Shown here: positions 1-10,297 of the stretch, one piece after another
Numbering within the stretch: position 1 is the stretch's first letter
How the letters are laid out: every line of letters begins with the position of its first letter
From: Mantis religiosa
Lineage: Eukaryota > Arthropoda > Insecta > Mantodea > Mantidae
Assembly: GCA_030765055.1 (NCBI GenBank)
Contig: CM060947.1
Location: 98,058,436 to 98,122,435 of the forward strand
DNA length: 64,000 nt
Direction: 5' to 3'
Notes under the pieces: generated by a model
What the model was told of the DNA's origin: nothing
Database searches by the model: none
The model's input: only the letters and a program-made list of their open reading frames with translations
Position numbers and translations under genes: made by a program

Positions 1-553
1 TGCAGAATAAAAGAATTAGTAAAAGCAGTCCTAGCTAATAGTTGTAAAAGAATTAATAAAAGTACTCTATACTAAAATAAAAGAACTGATAAAAACACTC
101 CTGGTGGTACTGAACTAGTTAATTGCAAAGTAAGAGATACAAATTTAAATGCTAATACATATAATTATTTAATGTTTATGAAATGAACAATCAAATAGTA
201 TTACTTTTTCCTTGGAAGGATATATCATTGAAAGAGGAATAATTTAGTATAATTTAGTTTAACAACACTTAAAAATATATATTTGCTAATTTATATTAAT
301 CATAAAAAACAAAAAACAAAGGTAAATAACAAATAAATAACATAAAAATAATAAACAAAGGTAAGATAAATGTAAGTATGGGATTAAAGTATATGTAAAG
401 ATGCAAGATTTGAATGTAAGCTCCAGTGTCTTATTTAAATGTGTCCTTTCACTCATCCTCTGAAATCCATTATCCTCTGTAGGGGATTTGATTCAAAGTG
501 AAACTTGTCCTGCATTTCAGAGTGCAGCCATTCTTTTTATTAATTATATTATT
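1..553. other. AT-rich non-coding stretch
   Basis: AT-rich sequence with short A/T runs. I see no exon, RNA gene or element boundary before the SINE target duplication that starts at 541. Confidence 0.5.
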
Positions 554-787
554 TTTTTTATTTACATCCTTCAACGTTAAGTCATATCGGACAAGGAATG
601 GAATGGGTGAAATGATGCCCAAATGAGTCCGGGGTCGATGGAGCTTAGAGTTACCCGACATTCATCTTTTAGGATAAGGGAAAACCCAATAAAACCTTAT
701 CCAGGTAACTCACCCTGACCAAGATTCGAACTTGGGACCTCTTGAACATGAGGCAGACGTGCTACCATCTATGCTACCGAGGTGGGC
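554..787 (-). repeat. tRNA-derived SINE, family 1, copy 1
   Basis: The SINE reads on the minus strand. Its tRNA-like head lies at 700-787, with an A-box-like GGTAGCA...GGTAGCACG region and a B-box-like TTCGAATC, and its A-rich tail lies at 554-575. It is flanked by imperfect 13-bp target duplications, TAATTATATTATT (541-553) and TAATTATGTTATT (788-800). The same body recurs at 28847-29087 and 46253-46486. It has no coding capacity; such elements are RNA polymerase III transcripts mobilised by a partner LINE. Confidence 0.85.
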
Positions 788-959
788 TAATTATGTTATT
801 GATGAATAAGTGTTACAGCGTAAACCTCTGCATAGACGTATATTGCAAAAATGAAGATTAAATATATTGGTATATTTTTTTAACTAAACATGAAGTAAAT
901 AAATACAAATAAATATTCCTATTGAGAAAGCAAATCAAATATATAAATTAATTTAATTT

Positions 960-1375
960 CAGGTTATGTTTGTTTGGAGGAATTTAACAATAGTGATGTC
1001 AAAATTAATTGAAAAAACTATTTGTAGTCTGCTTTTAACACTCCGTCACTTACATTTTTATTTTTTGAGGGACTAGTTACAGGAGCTGTTGCTTCCATTT
1101 TCAACTGTGATCTGACTATCGTCTGTTGTCTGCTGTGTTCTCTCTGGTGGTGGTACTATGAACTTCTTAATCAACCCTAAATCGATAATTTTATAAAGAA
1201 GTTCACCACCAGAGAGAACATAGCAGATAACAAAAAGTGACAGTAGTTGGACCTTCAAGGTTGAAAATGGAAGCAATGGTTCCCGAAACTGTTGCTCAAA
1301 ACATAGAAATGTAAGTGACAGAGTGTTAAAAACTGACTGGAATTCCCCCCCCCCCAATTAATGTCAACTGTTTAA
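960..1375. mobile_element. Penelope-like element ends in inverted arrangement (family PLE-S)
   Basis: This copy is two element 3' ends fused head to head. The left half (about 967-1150) reads on the minus strand and the right half (about 1200-1345) on the plus strand. Both contain the ACACT...GTCACTTACATTT terminal block and a pLTR-like piece around GTTGCTTCCATTTTCAA or its complement. A 66-bp tail unit (967-1032) occurs again at 2570-2640, 6565-6640 and 40705-40770. Degenerate hammerhead-like motifs sit at about 1067-1104 (minus) and 1261-1298 (plus). No reverse transcriptase remains. Assignment to PLEs rests on the 6565-6955 copy, where the same tail leads into a GIY-YIG endonuclease region. 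Confidence 0.6.
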
Positions 1376-1389
1376 ACTCTCTGCTTCTA

Positions 1390-2020
1390 TTACTGCCTTC
1401 ATTCCCAGGAACACAGACTAAATCAAATGGCTATGAAATTTTCAGAAAAAAATACATCCTTCCAAACACCTGTATTTGGTCTTGTGGAATCTCTCTGGTC
1501 TTTTTATGTCTTGCAGGTCAATTTATATGCAATACATTTTCACCACTGCTTACGATTTCGAATCAGATGAACAAGGAGGTCAATCAATCATTGTGATATT
1601 TTTCATTTGCAAGAACATTTGCAAGAACTAGTTTGAAACCTGTTGACTTATGTGGGCATGAATGTTACATGTTGGATTCTGTAATGTTGTCAGGTTATCT
1701 ATTTCTCATAGAAGGAACCATGACGCAATCAGGCACAACCTTATATGAATTATTTAATATCCCATTGAGCCATCACAACGCACCTAGACTATCTTGTGAC
1801 ATCCAACTCTTAATACTGTGTACTTAAGCAACCTTGGTAATCTATTTGTGCCACATATTGTACATTTTAAGCCTTTCTTTGGTATGGTAGACGATTACTT
1901 CCCTCCCCCTCTCAACCATTGTAGATGAAATATCACTTCATTTGTGAATGTAACCTTGCTCCAGTTTGGTTGATGTTCTTTTCCATAAATGCAAGGCAAA
2001 ATAACCTCTGATCATCTGTA
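1390..2020 (-). pseudogene. Tc1/mariner-superfamily transposase relic
   Basis: On the minus strand, broken frames give stretches typical of Tc1-like DDE transposases. A WNKVTFTNEVIFHLQ-type segment (near 1920-1960) is followed by YVAQIDYQGCLS, a GALWWLNGILNNS-like segment with VVPDCVMVPSMRNR (near 1700-1780), and then MIDWPPCSSD (near 1570-1600), which matches the 'DWPPxSPDLN' block before the third acidic residue. At least three frameshifts and several stops separate these pieces, so it is inactive. I see no terminal inverted repeats of its own. The relic lies between the PLE-S pieces at 960-1375 and 2565-2640, so either the PLE landed beside it or it was inserted into the PLE. The subfamily is not resolved. 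Confidence 0.5.
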
Positions 2021-2564
2021 AGATACTGATTCTTAACAGTTGATTAAACAAAGAGCCCTGCTATAGTTAAAACAATGCAGACTGTGTGATTTGATGCAGC
2101 AAAATTATTTAAATCTAGTTGTAGACACATGCTGGAAGGGATTGCTTCTGCTTCACATAGAAGTCCATTATTCTGAGGAATGGACAAATATCTTTTACCC
2201 AAACCACATCAATACCAAGCAAATCCTTCGCTGCATAATTGCACCCACCTCATGTACTTGGTAATGTAAAGCAATCTTGCAGCTGAATCACAGTGTAACC
2301 AACAACATACAAGGAAAGATCTGCTTTTTGCTTCATTGTTGTGTGTGTGCTCAACTATAGGAGAAATATGTTAGTCGACAAATCACAAGGCAATAAGAGC
2401 TTAAGGCAATAAGATGCATGCACATGATCATGCCAAAGCCAATAACAAAGAATGAGGGCAGCAATGGAGACAGAAGTTTACATATCAAATATTAAGTAAT
2501 TTAAATGTTTGGTTTAGTTTTGTAGTTAAAATAATTACTAATGTGGCATTTATTTTAAAAACAA
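2021..2564. other. Unassigned sequence
   Basis: I see no supported gene. The stretch separates the transposase relic from the PLE-S tail and may include unrecognised 5' sequence of that relic. Confidence 0.4.
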
Positions 2565-2640
2565 AATAAAACCGACTACAAATAGTTTTTACAATTAATT
2601 TCGACATCACTGTTACTAAATTCCTCCAAACACACATAAG
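2565..2640 (+). repeat. PLE-S tail unit, inverted relative to 967-1032
   Basis: GACTACAAATAGTTTTT...TTCCTCCAAACACACATAA is the reverse complement of the tail at 967-1032, with a few differences. With that copy it frames 960-2640. The flanks show AATTTAATTTC (left) and AATTTATTTC (right), a possible imperfect target duplication. Confidence 0.6.
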
Positions 2641-2996
2641 AATTTATTTCTTTGTTTTATGCATTAATGCCCTTGGAAAATATATACAGCATGGCCACAT
2701 ATTTAAATTTAAATGCAAACTAAAATGAAATATACCAAGAGTTTGGATCCAGGTGTTTGCAATTACTAGGTACATGCACTCACCACTCAGCCATCACTGC
2801 ACATGACCAGTCTGTGAGGCATTTTCTTGTTTATCGCACATCTTGCAAAACATGGTCTGAAATTTTTGGACAAGGATCAATGAACTGTATTTTACTTTGT
2901 TGCTAAGATTGCAAAACAGAGATATTAATATATATATAGTTAAACCAATAGAGTAGAGATGGCACCAGTGTGTCATCAATTAAAATAGTCACAGGT

Positions 2997-3006
2997 ATAA
3001 AAGGGA
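2997..3006 (+). promoter_or_regulatory. TATA-like box in unassigned sequence
   Basis: TATAAAAGGG is followed by about 100 bp of mixed sequence. It could be a core promoter of a host gene or of an old retroelement. No reading frame follows that would decide between these. Confidence 0.25.
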
Positions 3007-3119
3007 GAGGGAACTAGCCAAGACTAGATCATTGAACTCAACCAGGCAATACTTCTGCTGGATTGTACAGTTACAGACTCAAGTGAAAGTGTGAACCGAG
3101 GTATTCATTATCCTTTAGC

Positions 3120-3560
3120 TTTCCTTGAGCATGAGGTGGCCATGGTCCGAAGGTGACAATTGTGATTTGCATTTCCTAGCTGATCATCAGAATAATTCCT
3201 AGTGGCATGTCAATAGCATGCAGAACCTATTAAAAATAAGAGTTTTAATATAATCTTTATATCCATTTGACGATCATGTACGTCTGAAGCTCATCAGGTG
3301 ACCGTGTGTTGCAATGTAGAACTGCAGGTCCTATTAAAAACAAGGGTTTTACTACTGCAACATTTACAACCAGTTAACCATCCTGTTTTGCAACTCAAAC
3401 ATCAGATTGACAGTGTGTCTTGATGCAGAATTGCAAAGCGTTTAAAAACAAGGATTTTACTGCTGCAGTTGAAGATGCCATTTTGTATTGCAAGTCGTCA
3501 GGCTAAACCCTGAGAGTATGTCTGATGCAGGTCTGTGGAGCCAACTGAGACAAAAGTATT
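3120..3560 (+). repeat. Imperfect tandem repeat, about 105-115 bp unit
   Basis: The block TTAAAAAyAAGrrTTTTA recurs at about 3230, 3333 and 3442. Each is preceded by a TGCAGAAyyG/TGCAGG-type run, and the later two are followed by an ACTGCTGCA-type run. The units are diverged and have no coding content. Confidence 0.5.
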
Positions 3561-3843
3561 CTGTTTTTCTTCGTGAACCTTATATGGAGATCCAAACCTA
3601 CAGTTAAAACCACAGAGGACCTTAACAGCTGGTATTGAATCATATATTGTGAACACAGGTCAGTGAAGCCCTCCAATGTTTTCTGAATAGAACTTACTCA
3701 TTCTCACTCTCTCTGTCCCTCCTTCCCTTCCTCCATCTTTTCCTCCCTGTCTTTATGATGAGCATGGTCAATTTAAATTTGAGCAAATTCAATGTTGTTT
3801 TAAATGCAAACACATTGTAGTTGAGAATATAATAAATGATAAC

Positions 3844-6521
3844 CAGGGCTCGGAAGTTGATGACCTAAAAATCTACAAAAAAGTACCTTAAAATGTCCTT
3901 AAATTGAAGAAAAATGACATTTTTTAAAATGATCTTACATTTTTTACATTTTCTGGATTAAAATGCTTAAAAATGGCCAATGTTTTGATAGCAAAAATAA
4001 AATTATCCAGCCCATGCACATTTAACTATCAGGATAAAATAATATTTACAGACATACCCATTATTCACCATTGCAATAGAGAACCGTCGCCATTTATAAT
4101 GTCTCAGGTTTGAAGGATCGCTGGTTATCTTGAACATTCCTGTTGAAAAACTCCTCTCTACATCAACTGATGTCATGGGTGCATACTTGAAATGACCAAG
4201 GTCCCCTGGTGAAAAATCTTCAAAAGCACTGATGTTGAAATTTTCACCTTGCATCATTTTATCGATTTTACACATTGACTGGGTTCTTTCCCAATACATT
4301 TTTTTAATTTCTCACTAACTTCTTGTGCAATTTGTCCAACACATCGTTGTAAACTTTCTTCAACATCTTTAATCTTTTGAATAACTGAATATATCATCTC
4401 TTTTCTCTAACCATGTAATTGTTTCTGCCAAAATTGAAAAGTTTGCACTAATATTTGCTAGGCTTCCCTTAATTTGAGGATCAGCCAGTAAGTCTTGAGA
4501 AATTGCTATCGAAGCCACACTGTCTCTGTCAAAATTGCCAACCACTGATTTCACTTTATCGAAATATCCATGGCCCCAAGGTATTACTATTGGTTTAGGT
4601 GGCAAGGGTAGATTAGGAGCAATTTCACGAAAATGTCTTATTCTTGAAGGAGATTTCAGAAATACCTTTTTGACATTTGATAGGAGTTTGTTAACTCTTG
4701 AAAATTTTTCACACACTAGTTCACACACACTGTGAAACACATGAGCAATGCATGTGATGTGAACCACTTTTGTATAAAATGATTTAATTGCTTTGCCAGA
4801 TTTCACCATATATTTGGCGGCATCTCTTACCAAAAGCAAAACATTTTCATGCTTTATGCCCTGTGGCCACAAAATAAACATGCTTTGATCATAAAGTTTG
4901 CAAATCGATTGGAGGTTAACCTTCTCAATAATTTCGGTCATAAGAAGAAAAATTTTCAGAGGAGTGTCTGCTTCCAATGTATGGTGACCACACTTACAGG
5001 ATCCCCAGGCGACTGGCTTTGTATGGAAAAACTGTTTTCACCTCTAACCACAATCGCATAAACATCTTAGGATACACTTACTGGGGTGGAGGAGTGAAGG
5101 TGTTTATAGCTGAGAATACCCAAGGTGGCCGTTGTTTAAAATAACGTTTAGAAGCAAAAAAAATTCAATAGTCATTTGGTTTACTTATTGATCTTTTCAA
5201 ATAAATTTTAAATATTTAATGTATCCTATAATAATACATAATGTTACAGTGGTCTCCACATCTTAATTAAACTACGCAAGTCCTAAATGTTAATAACTAT
5301 TAAACACTAATAAATTTATAAAACTACACTAATAAATTTATAAAACTACACTAACTATACTAAGTAAAACAGTATGTAACTTCTATAAATATAAGCTTAA
5401 TTAACACAAATAATGTGTATATAGTCTAAGCTTGCAGAAGGTACTGAAGTCCTGAGGACACAAGAACAACATTGCAACAGCGCTTTAACTTGGTGGATAT
5501 AGTGAGAAGGACCATCCCATATGTTTGAGGGTGGAAGACTCTTATAGTTGCTTCCATATGGGATCTATGGTCAGAAGTGAAAGCTCTGGTCTGCTTTGAA
5601 GTCGCTTGGGATGAAATGAATGCGGCTATTATACTAATAACTTAAGCAACATAACGCCACTCTTTACCACTTCTCTCATCTATAGAAACAAATATTTTCT
5701 TCTTTCCTACAAAATCATGGATTTTGCCTATTGTGTCTGTAACAACCCTGCAAGTAACCTTTTCTAAGAGTGGATTCATCTGGAATGTTCTGCCCAGTAT
5801 TTTTCTGCAGAAATTGCTGAAATGTGGCATTATTGATCTTTGCTAATGTGATATTAGCAGAAACTGATGCTTTACAGAGAGTTGTGTAAAAAACTGATTT
5901 TTTGGATGATTCCCACACTTTCACTGAGAAGTAATTGCGATGCTTTTCTTTCCCTTGAATGTGCAATAGCGGTTAAATGTTTTTTGTGCCTGATATGCCG
6001 CTGGACTGTAAAATGTTTCTCTGCATTTACTTTAACTTCACACAACTTGCATTATAGTATGCTTCCACCTGTAGAAAATACACTGTCTACTGTCCTTTAT
6101 TTTCGACATTTCACAGTTTAACTTTCACAAAACAATCTAATCTGTTTCTGGGACTACATATAAAAGCCAGTATTCTGATTACTGAGCACCTGCACACAGA
6201 CTCACAAGATGAGGTAAGTGTAATATAATCTTCATTGAATTATTCCAGTGAGGTCAGAAGCTGCAATGCATAAACAACTATGTCTTAATCAGCATTCAGG
6301 CAAGCATGTATGATAAACGTTCAAAAGTAACAGAGGATGAAAAATGCAGCAAAAAGTATAAATTTTTCTTAAAAATGACCACTAGACATTAAAAATGCAA
6401 AAAAATGCAAAATAAAATTAGGCTATATTGATTTGTGTGTAAGGGAAACTAGTTTATATCTCATTCTGCATTCTTTGTGATGTATCAGGAAAAAGAATAT
6501 TTTATTAACTTCTGAACCCTA
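3844..6521 (-). mobile_element. hAT-superfamily DNA transposon with intact boundaries
   Basis: The element is bounded by a perfect 8-bp target duplication, ATGATAAC (3836-3843 and 6522-6529), the size expected for hAT elements. The terminal inverted repeats are short and imperfect: CAGGGCTCGGAAGTTGAT at the left and, read inward from the right, TAGGGTTCAGAAGTTAAT. The 2678-bp interior holds a minus-strand transposase relic running from a BED-type zinc finger near 6050 to the hAT dimerisation region near 4150. About 580 bp (roughly 5062-5640) does not fit the transposase and may be a secondary insertion. Confidence 0.9.
4040..6060 (-). pseudogene. hAT transposase, CGGBP1-like, broken
   Basis: Reading the minus strand from 6060 downward: a BED-type finger with C-x2-C and histidines in CKLCEVKVNAEKHFTVQRHI (about 5960-6052); then a segment with LAKINNATFQQFLQK and IPDESTLRKGY (about 5780-5870); then IFVSIDERSGKEWRYVA (about 5642-5690), where the IDE(R/T)(S/T) run is the first catalytic-aspartate region. 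The next collinear part is 4369-4977 (FYTKVVHITCIAHVFHSVCE). The C-terminal dimerisation motif FKYAPMTSVDVERSFS lies at about 4140-4190. Frameshifts occur near 5830, 5640 and 4140 and the frame is interrupted at 5062-5640, so it cannot make a transposase. The closest general match is the CGGBP1-like hAT group common in insect genomes. A second, more decayed relative is at 50250-51790. Confidence 0.85.
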
Positions 6522-6564
6522 ATGATAACCATTATTTTTTTCAAACAAATAAAATTAGTTATCT

Positions 6565-6955
6565 TATGTGTGATTGGAGGAATTAAGTAACAATGACGTC
6601 AAAATTAATTGAAAAATCTATTTGTAGTTGGTGTTTTGACACTTCGTCACTTACATTTTTATTTAATGAGGAACTAGTTTCGAAAGCTGTTGTATCCATT
6701 TTTGACCTATGTCCAAATGTTGACTGCTCTCTTTTCTCTGGCGTTGGAACTTTGAACTTGTCAAATTATCTATTGGTGGTATTTCAAATTTCACTACTCA
6801 GTCCTTATTTTTCCATATGAATATGTTCTCCCATGTTGTCAGTTTATTTAAGTTTATCACTCCTTTTAGTAATTTTGGATTTGGATCAATATCATGGTTT
6901 TCATTCCAAAAATGAAATGCTATTGCTGACTTATCTTCCTGTTTATTTCAGCAGC
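6565..6955 (-). mobile_element. Penelope-like element 3' fragment (PLE-S) with GIY-YIG end
   Basis: The tail unit and pLTR at 6565-6710 lead, on the minus strand, from a region encoding the C-terminal part of a PLE endonuclease (about 6780-6950; residues such as DKSAIAFHFWNENHDI and TTWENIF). A hammerhead-like motif lies at 6668-6707 (GAAAC-UA-GUU, stem II GAUAC...GCUUUC-like), but its core is degraded. The fragment is 5'-truncated near 6955 and abuts a SINE-2 copy. Confidence 0.7.
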
Positions 6956-6974
6956 AAATAAACATTACTGTATT

Positions 6975-7370
6975 TGGATAGGTAGAGTGAGACTGAAAAA
7001 TTCAATGCCATTGTTGAGACTTGAACCACGCACCTCCCAGTCTGTCTGGTTGCTCTTAACCATTGAGCTACCATGGCAACATGCCAGCATGACACTAAAT
7101 TCTCCAACTGTCTCATATCTTTTCCGGTAAACCACTAATAGTTCTCATATATAATGGGACACATCTTGTGTTAGTATGCTGCAAGTACTTAAATCCCAGG
7201 ATTCATAGTCAAACCACTATTAGATTACTTCCTGGAAATTAATTTCAATACACAATGGTTAAGGGCAACCAGACTGAGACTACAAGATCCATTGTTAAAA
7301 TCCCGGCTGTAGCATTGAATTTTTCAGCCTGACTCCTATCCAAACCTTGTACTACACACAGCTAGTGCGG
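6975..7370. repeat. SINE family 2, two inverted partial copies
   Basis: The left part (about 6975-7110) has the minus-strand tRNA-like module (complement of a GGTTCAAGTC-type B box and an A box ending in GAGCTACCATGG). The right part (about 7240-7370) repeats it in plus orientation (ACAATGGTTAAGGGCAACCAGACTG...AAAATCCCGGCTGTAGCATTGAATTTTTCAG). The two copies face away from each other around a GTACTTAAATCC-containing centre. The same family occurs at 45238-45310, 46590-48180 and 63160-63625. Confidence 0.65.
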
Positions 7371-8080
7371 AAGAACAATTAATTTTGTCAGTTATTGTAT
7401 TTAAATAATGAAATTTCTTAAAATACTTCTATTTGATGTAATTGCTTGCATATGTAACCAATAGCTTAAGGCTGTTGCTGTTTCTGATATGTAGATAATG
7501 ATATACAAAGTGCCTGCACCCTTGCAATCACTTTGTGGGATCAACTACAAGGAGAGTTCAATAAGTAATGCAACACATGTTTTTTCTCAGCCAATTTTAG
7601 TTTGAAAAACCTGACATTTCTTGTGGAACATTTTCAAACATTCCCACTTCGTCTAGTAAAGTTTCATTCGCTTCCGATAGGTGAAAGCGCTATACAGAGC
7701 TTTTAAAATGGCATCTGTAATGGAGGTGCATTCCAAACAACGGGCAGTGATTGAGTTTCTTTTGGCGGAAAACCAAGGCATCTCAGATATTCATAGGCAT
7801 TTGCAGAATGTCTACGGTGATCTGGCAGTGGACAAAAACATGGTGAGTCGTTGGGCAAAGCATGTGTCATCATCGCCGCAAGGCAAGCAAAACTGTCTGA
7901 GCTCCCTCATTCTGGGCGGCCGTGCACAGCTGTGACTTTTGCAACGTTGGAGCATGCAAACACTCTCATTCGATATATCGAGATTTAACTGTATTGGAAC
8001 ACCACAGTGAAGCGAAATAATTATTAATTTTTAGATGAGTCGTATTTATTACACATCTGCTTCACTTTCGTACCTATTTT

Positions 8081-8120
8081 GAGGACATGTTTCGCAAATC
8101 ATCGTTTGCATCTTCTGATC
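8081..8120 (-). ncRNA. Hammerhead-like ribozyme motif, left arm of PLE-C copy 1
   Basis: On the minus strand: stem II GCAAA/UUUGC with a 6-nt loop, then GAA and ACAUGU-C, then CUC. The core reads CAGAAGA instead of CUGAAGA, so U4 is mutated and this copy should be impaired. An intact version is at 38821-38860. Confidence 0.6.
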
Positions 8121-8976
8121 TTATGCGACTAAAGCTTGATCCAGTAGTGTGATGGGTGTGGGTAATTCTGGAGTTGCTGCTGCCATCTGTTGATTTAGTG
8201 ATGAACTTAAATGTGGGATTCTCTTCTGGCGAGATTTCAAAGTTCATTAGTTGGTTTTTATGCTTTTCTATGTATATTCTCTCCCATATGACGAGTTCAC
8301 TATGCTTTTGTACGTATTTCAGCAATTCTGTGCTATCTTCAATTTCATGATTTTCAGACCAGAAATGAGCTGCTATTGCGGACTTATCAATATTTTTGTA
8401 TCTTAAGTGCCTGAAGTGTTCTTTCTTTCTAGTGCCTATTTCTTTTTGTCCTCCCTATGTAAATTTTTTCACAGTCTTTACACCTAATCTTGTAAATGCC
8501 TGACTTTTCCTCTGGTTTTATCTTATCAGTATTATTACTGTGAAGTAGTTACTTCACAGTAATAATACTGATAAGATAAAACCAGAGGAAAAGTCAGGCA
8601 TTTACAAGATTAGGTGTAAAGACTGTGAAAAAATTTACATAGGGAGGACAAAAAGAAATAGGCACTAGAAAGAAAGAACACTTCAGGCACTTAAGATACA
8701 AAAATATTGATAAGTCCGCAATAGCAGCTCATTTCTGGTCTGAAAATCATGAAATTGAAGATAGCACAGAATTGCTGAAATACGTACAAAAGCATAGTGA
8801 ACTCGTCATATGGGAGAGAATATACATAGAAAAGCATAAAAACCAACTAATGAACTTTGAAATCTCGCCAGAAGAGAATCCCACATTTAAGTTCATCACT
8901 AAATCAACAGATGGCAGCAGCAACTCCAGAATTACCCACACCCACCACACTACTGGATCAAGCTTTAGTCGCATAA

Positions 8977-9016
8977 GATCAGAAGATGCAAACGATGATT
9001 TGCGAAACATGTCCTC
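8977..9016 (+). ncRNA. Hammerhead-like ribozyme motif, right arm of PLE-C copy 1
   Basis: This mirrors 8081-8120 and has the same CAGAAGA core change. Stem II is GCAAA/UUUGC and the stem III/cleavage region is GAAAC-AU-GUC. Confidence 0.6.
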
Positions 9017-10039
9017 AAAATAGGTACGAAAGTGAAGCAGATGTGTAATAAATACGACTCATCTAAAAATTAATAACTCTCATTCGAGATGATCGTCGGA
9101 TCTCAATCAAACATCTCAGTTCTCAACTTGACGTCTCTGTTGGTAGTGCTGTCACAATTGTTCACCAGTTGGGATATTCAAAGGTTTGTTCCCGCAGGGT
9201 CCCTCGATGTCTTACCGAAGACCATAAAGAGCAAAGGAGAACCATCTGCGCAGAATTGCTTGCTTGTCATGAGGTTGATGGGGACAGTTTTTTGTCAAAC
9301 ATTGTTATCGGCAATGAAACATGGGTTCATCACTTTGAACACGAAACAAAATGGAAATCAATGGAGTGGTGTCACCCTACTCCCCTACTAAGTAAAAGTC
9401 ATGGCTACAGTCTTCTGGGACGTTGAAGGGGTTATTCTGTTCAATGTTCTTCCCCATGGTCAAACGGTGTTGTGCTACTGTTCGAAAAGTAAAGAAACGA
9501 TTTCAGTGTATTCGTAGGCACAAAAATCTGAATGAACTTCTTCTCCATGACAATGCAAGACCTCACACAAGTCTTCACACCCAAGTGGAGCTCACAAAAC
9601 TTCATGGGACTATTCTTCCGCATCCTCCCTACAGCCCTGATCTAGCGCCATTAGATTTCCATATGTTTGGTCCAATGAAGGACGCAATCTGTGGGACGCA
9701 CTACGCGGATGATGAAGTTATTGATGCAGTACGATGTTGGCTCCAACACTGACCAGTGGAATGGTACCATGCAGGCATACAGGCCCTCATTTCAAGGTGG
9801 CATAAAGCCATAGTATTGAACGGAGATTATGTTGAAAAATAATGTGTGTAGCTAAAAGATTGGGGAATAACATGGTGTATTTGAATGCTGAATAAAACAG
9901 CCTGTTTCAGAAAAAAAAAAAATGTGTTTCATTACTTATTGAACCACCCTCATATGAGTTTGGCAACAGTAATAGTACTGAATAACACTTCATTAGCAGG
10001 TTTCATCTGTTATTAATTTAGAAGAAATTATTTTTTCAG

Positions 10040-10263
10040 AGATTATAATGGTTCATCAAAGAACTAATTCTTGTGATATATTTACAGATGAAATGGAAGC
10101 TGGTGATTCGGACTCTGATGATATGGTACCAGTAGTGACTGTGGGTGATAGGACAGTATCTATTACAGATGTGAATGATGCACTTATTGCCCAGATGACG
10201 CCCTCTGAAAAAGAAGCATATATACAAGTGTATCAAGAATTTTATTCCCACATGTATGATTAA
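10040..10263 (+). CDS. GTF2E1: Terminal exon of TFIIE alpha subunit (host gene, partial)
   Basis: TFIIE alpha is part of RNA polymerase II general transcription factor TFIIE, which recruits and regulates TFIIH in the nucleus. The exon encodes an acidic stretch (EAGDSDSDDMVP) followed by DVNDALIAQMTPSEKEAYIQ and ends QVYQEFYSHMYD-stop at 10261-10263. Human GTF2E1 ends in a closely similar way (acidic region, then AQMTPEEKEAYI), and the family has this motif at the extreme C terminus. A splice acceptor (TTATTTTTTCAG, AG at 10038-10039) precedes the frame; an alternative acceptor is TTTACAG at 10081-10087. Upstream exons must lie 5' of here, but I could not find them in 1-10 kb, so the preceding intron may hold all those transposons. 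An AATAAA follows 29 bp after the stop. This is the only confident host coding sequence seen. Confidence 0.75.
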
Positions 10264-10291
10264 AATGGTAAGTACTGTTCATGTCATCCAA

Positions 10292-10297
10292 AATAAA
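10292..10297 (+). terminator. Polyadenylation signal of the TFIIE alpha gene
   Basis: AATAAA lies 29 bp downstream of the stop codon at 10261-10263. A downstream GT-rich element is not obvious, so a later signal may also be used. Confidence 0.5.

Larger units (their letters stand above)
7974..9075. mobile_element. Penelope-like element PLE-C, inverted tail-out copy
   Basis: It is flanked by a perfect 12-bp target duplication ACTCTCATTCGA (7962-7973 and 9076-9087) inside the mariner. It is a nearly perfect palindrome: 8021-8547 is mirrored by 8550-9076 around a 2-bp spacer. Each arm carries the C-terminal GIY-YIG endonuclease (SGIYKIRCKDCEKIYIGRTK-like, followed by KKEHFRHLRY and DKSAIAAHFW) and a terminal pLTR, so both 3' ends point outward. 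A 47-bp extra tail (7974-8020, including AACTGTATTGGAACACCACAG) is present only at the left end. No reverse transcriptase region is included. Confidence 0.9.
7708..9760 (+). pseudogene. mariner transposase, broken and split
   Basis: The likely start is the ATG at 7708 (MASVMEVHSKQRAVIEFLLA), giving the N-terminal helix-turn-helix part to 7935. After the PLE insertion (7974-9075) homology resumes near 9090 (HTH-2, VTIVHQLGYSKVCSRRVPR near 9150-9200). The first catalytic site reads IVIGNETWVHHFE near 9303, with Asn in place of the usual Asp. The second, LLLHDNARPHT (Asp at 9549), and the third, SPDLAPLDFHMFG (near 9650), are present and 34 residues apart, which fixes the DD34D mariner class. 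Frameshifts occur near 7935 and 9400-9430. With a lost catalytic residue, frameshifts and an insertion it is dead, but its ends could still be recognised by a related enzyme. Confidence 0.88.
7547..9952 (+). mobile_element. mariner (DD34D) transposon, interrupted by a PLE
   Basis: TA duplications lie at 7545-7546 and 9953-9954. The terminal inverted repeats share GTTCAATAAGTAATG and an ACACAT...TTT run (left 7547-7590, right about 9910-9952). Without the 1.1-kb PLE insertion and its duplication the element is about 1.29 kb, the usual mariner length. The transposase frame inside is broken. Confidence 0.9.

Noticed and set aside
960..2640. A TIR DNA transposon bounded by the 66-bp inverted sequences at 967-1032 and 2570-2640
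   Set aside because: The same 66-bp unit occurs singly next to PLE pLTR and endonuclease sequence at 6565 and 40705, so it is a PLE tail rather than a transposon end.
10048..10263. Reading 10048-10263 as a complete 71-residue gene
   Set aside because: The sequence matches only the C-terminus of TFIIE alpha and a splice acceptor lies directly upstream, so it is an exon, not a small gene.
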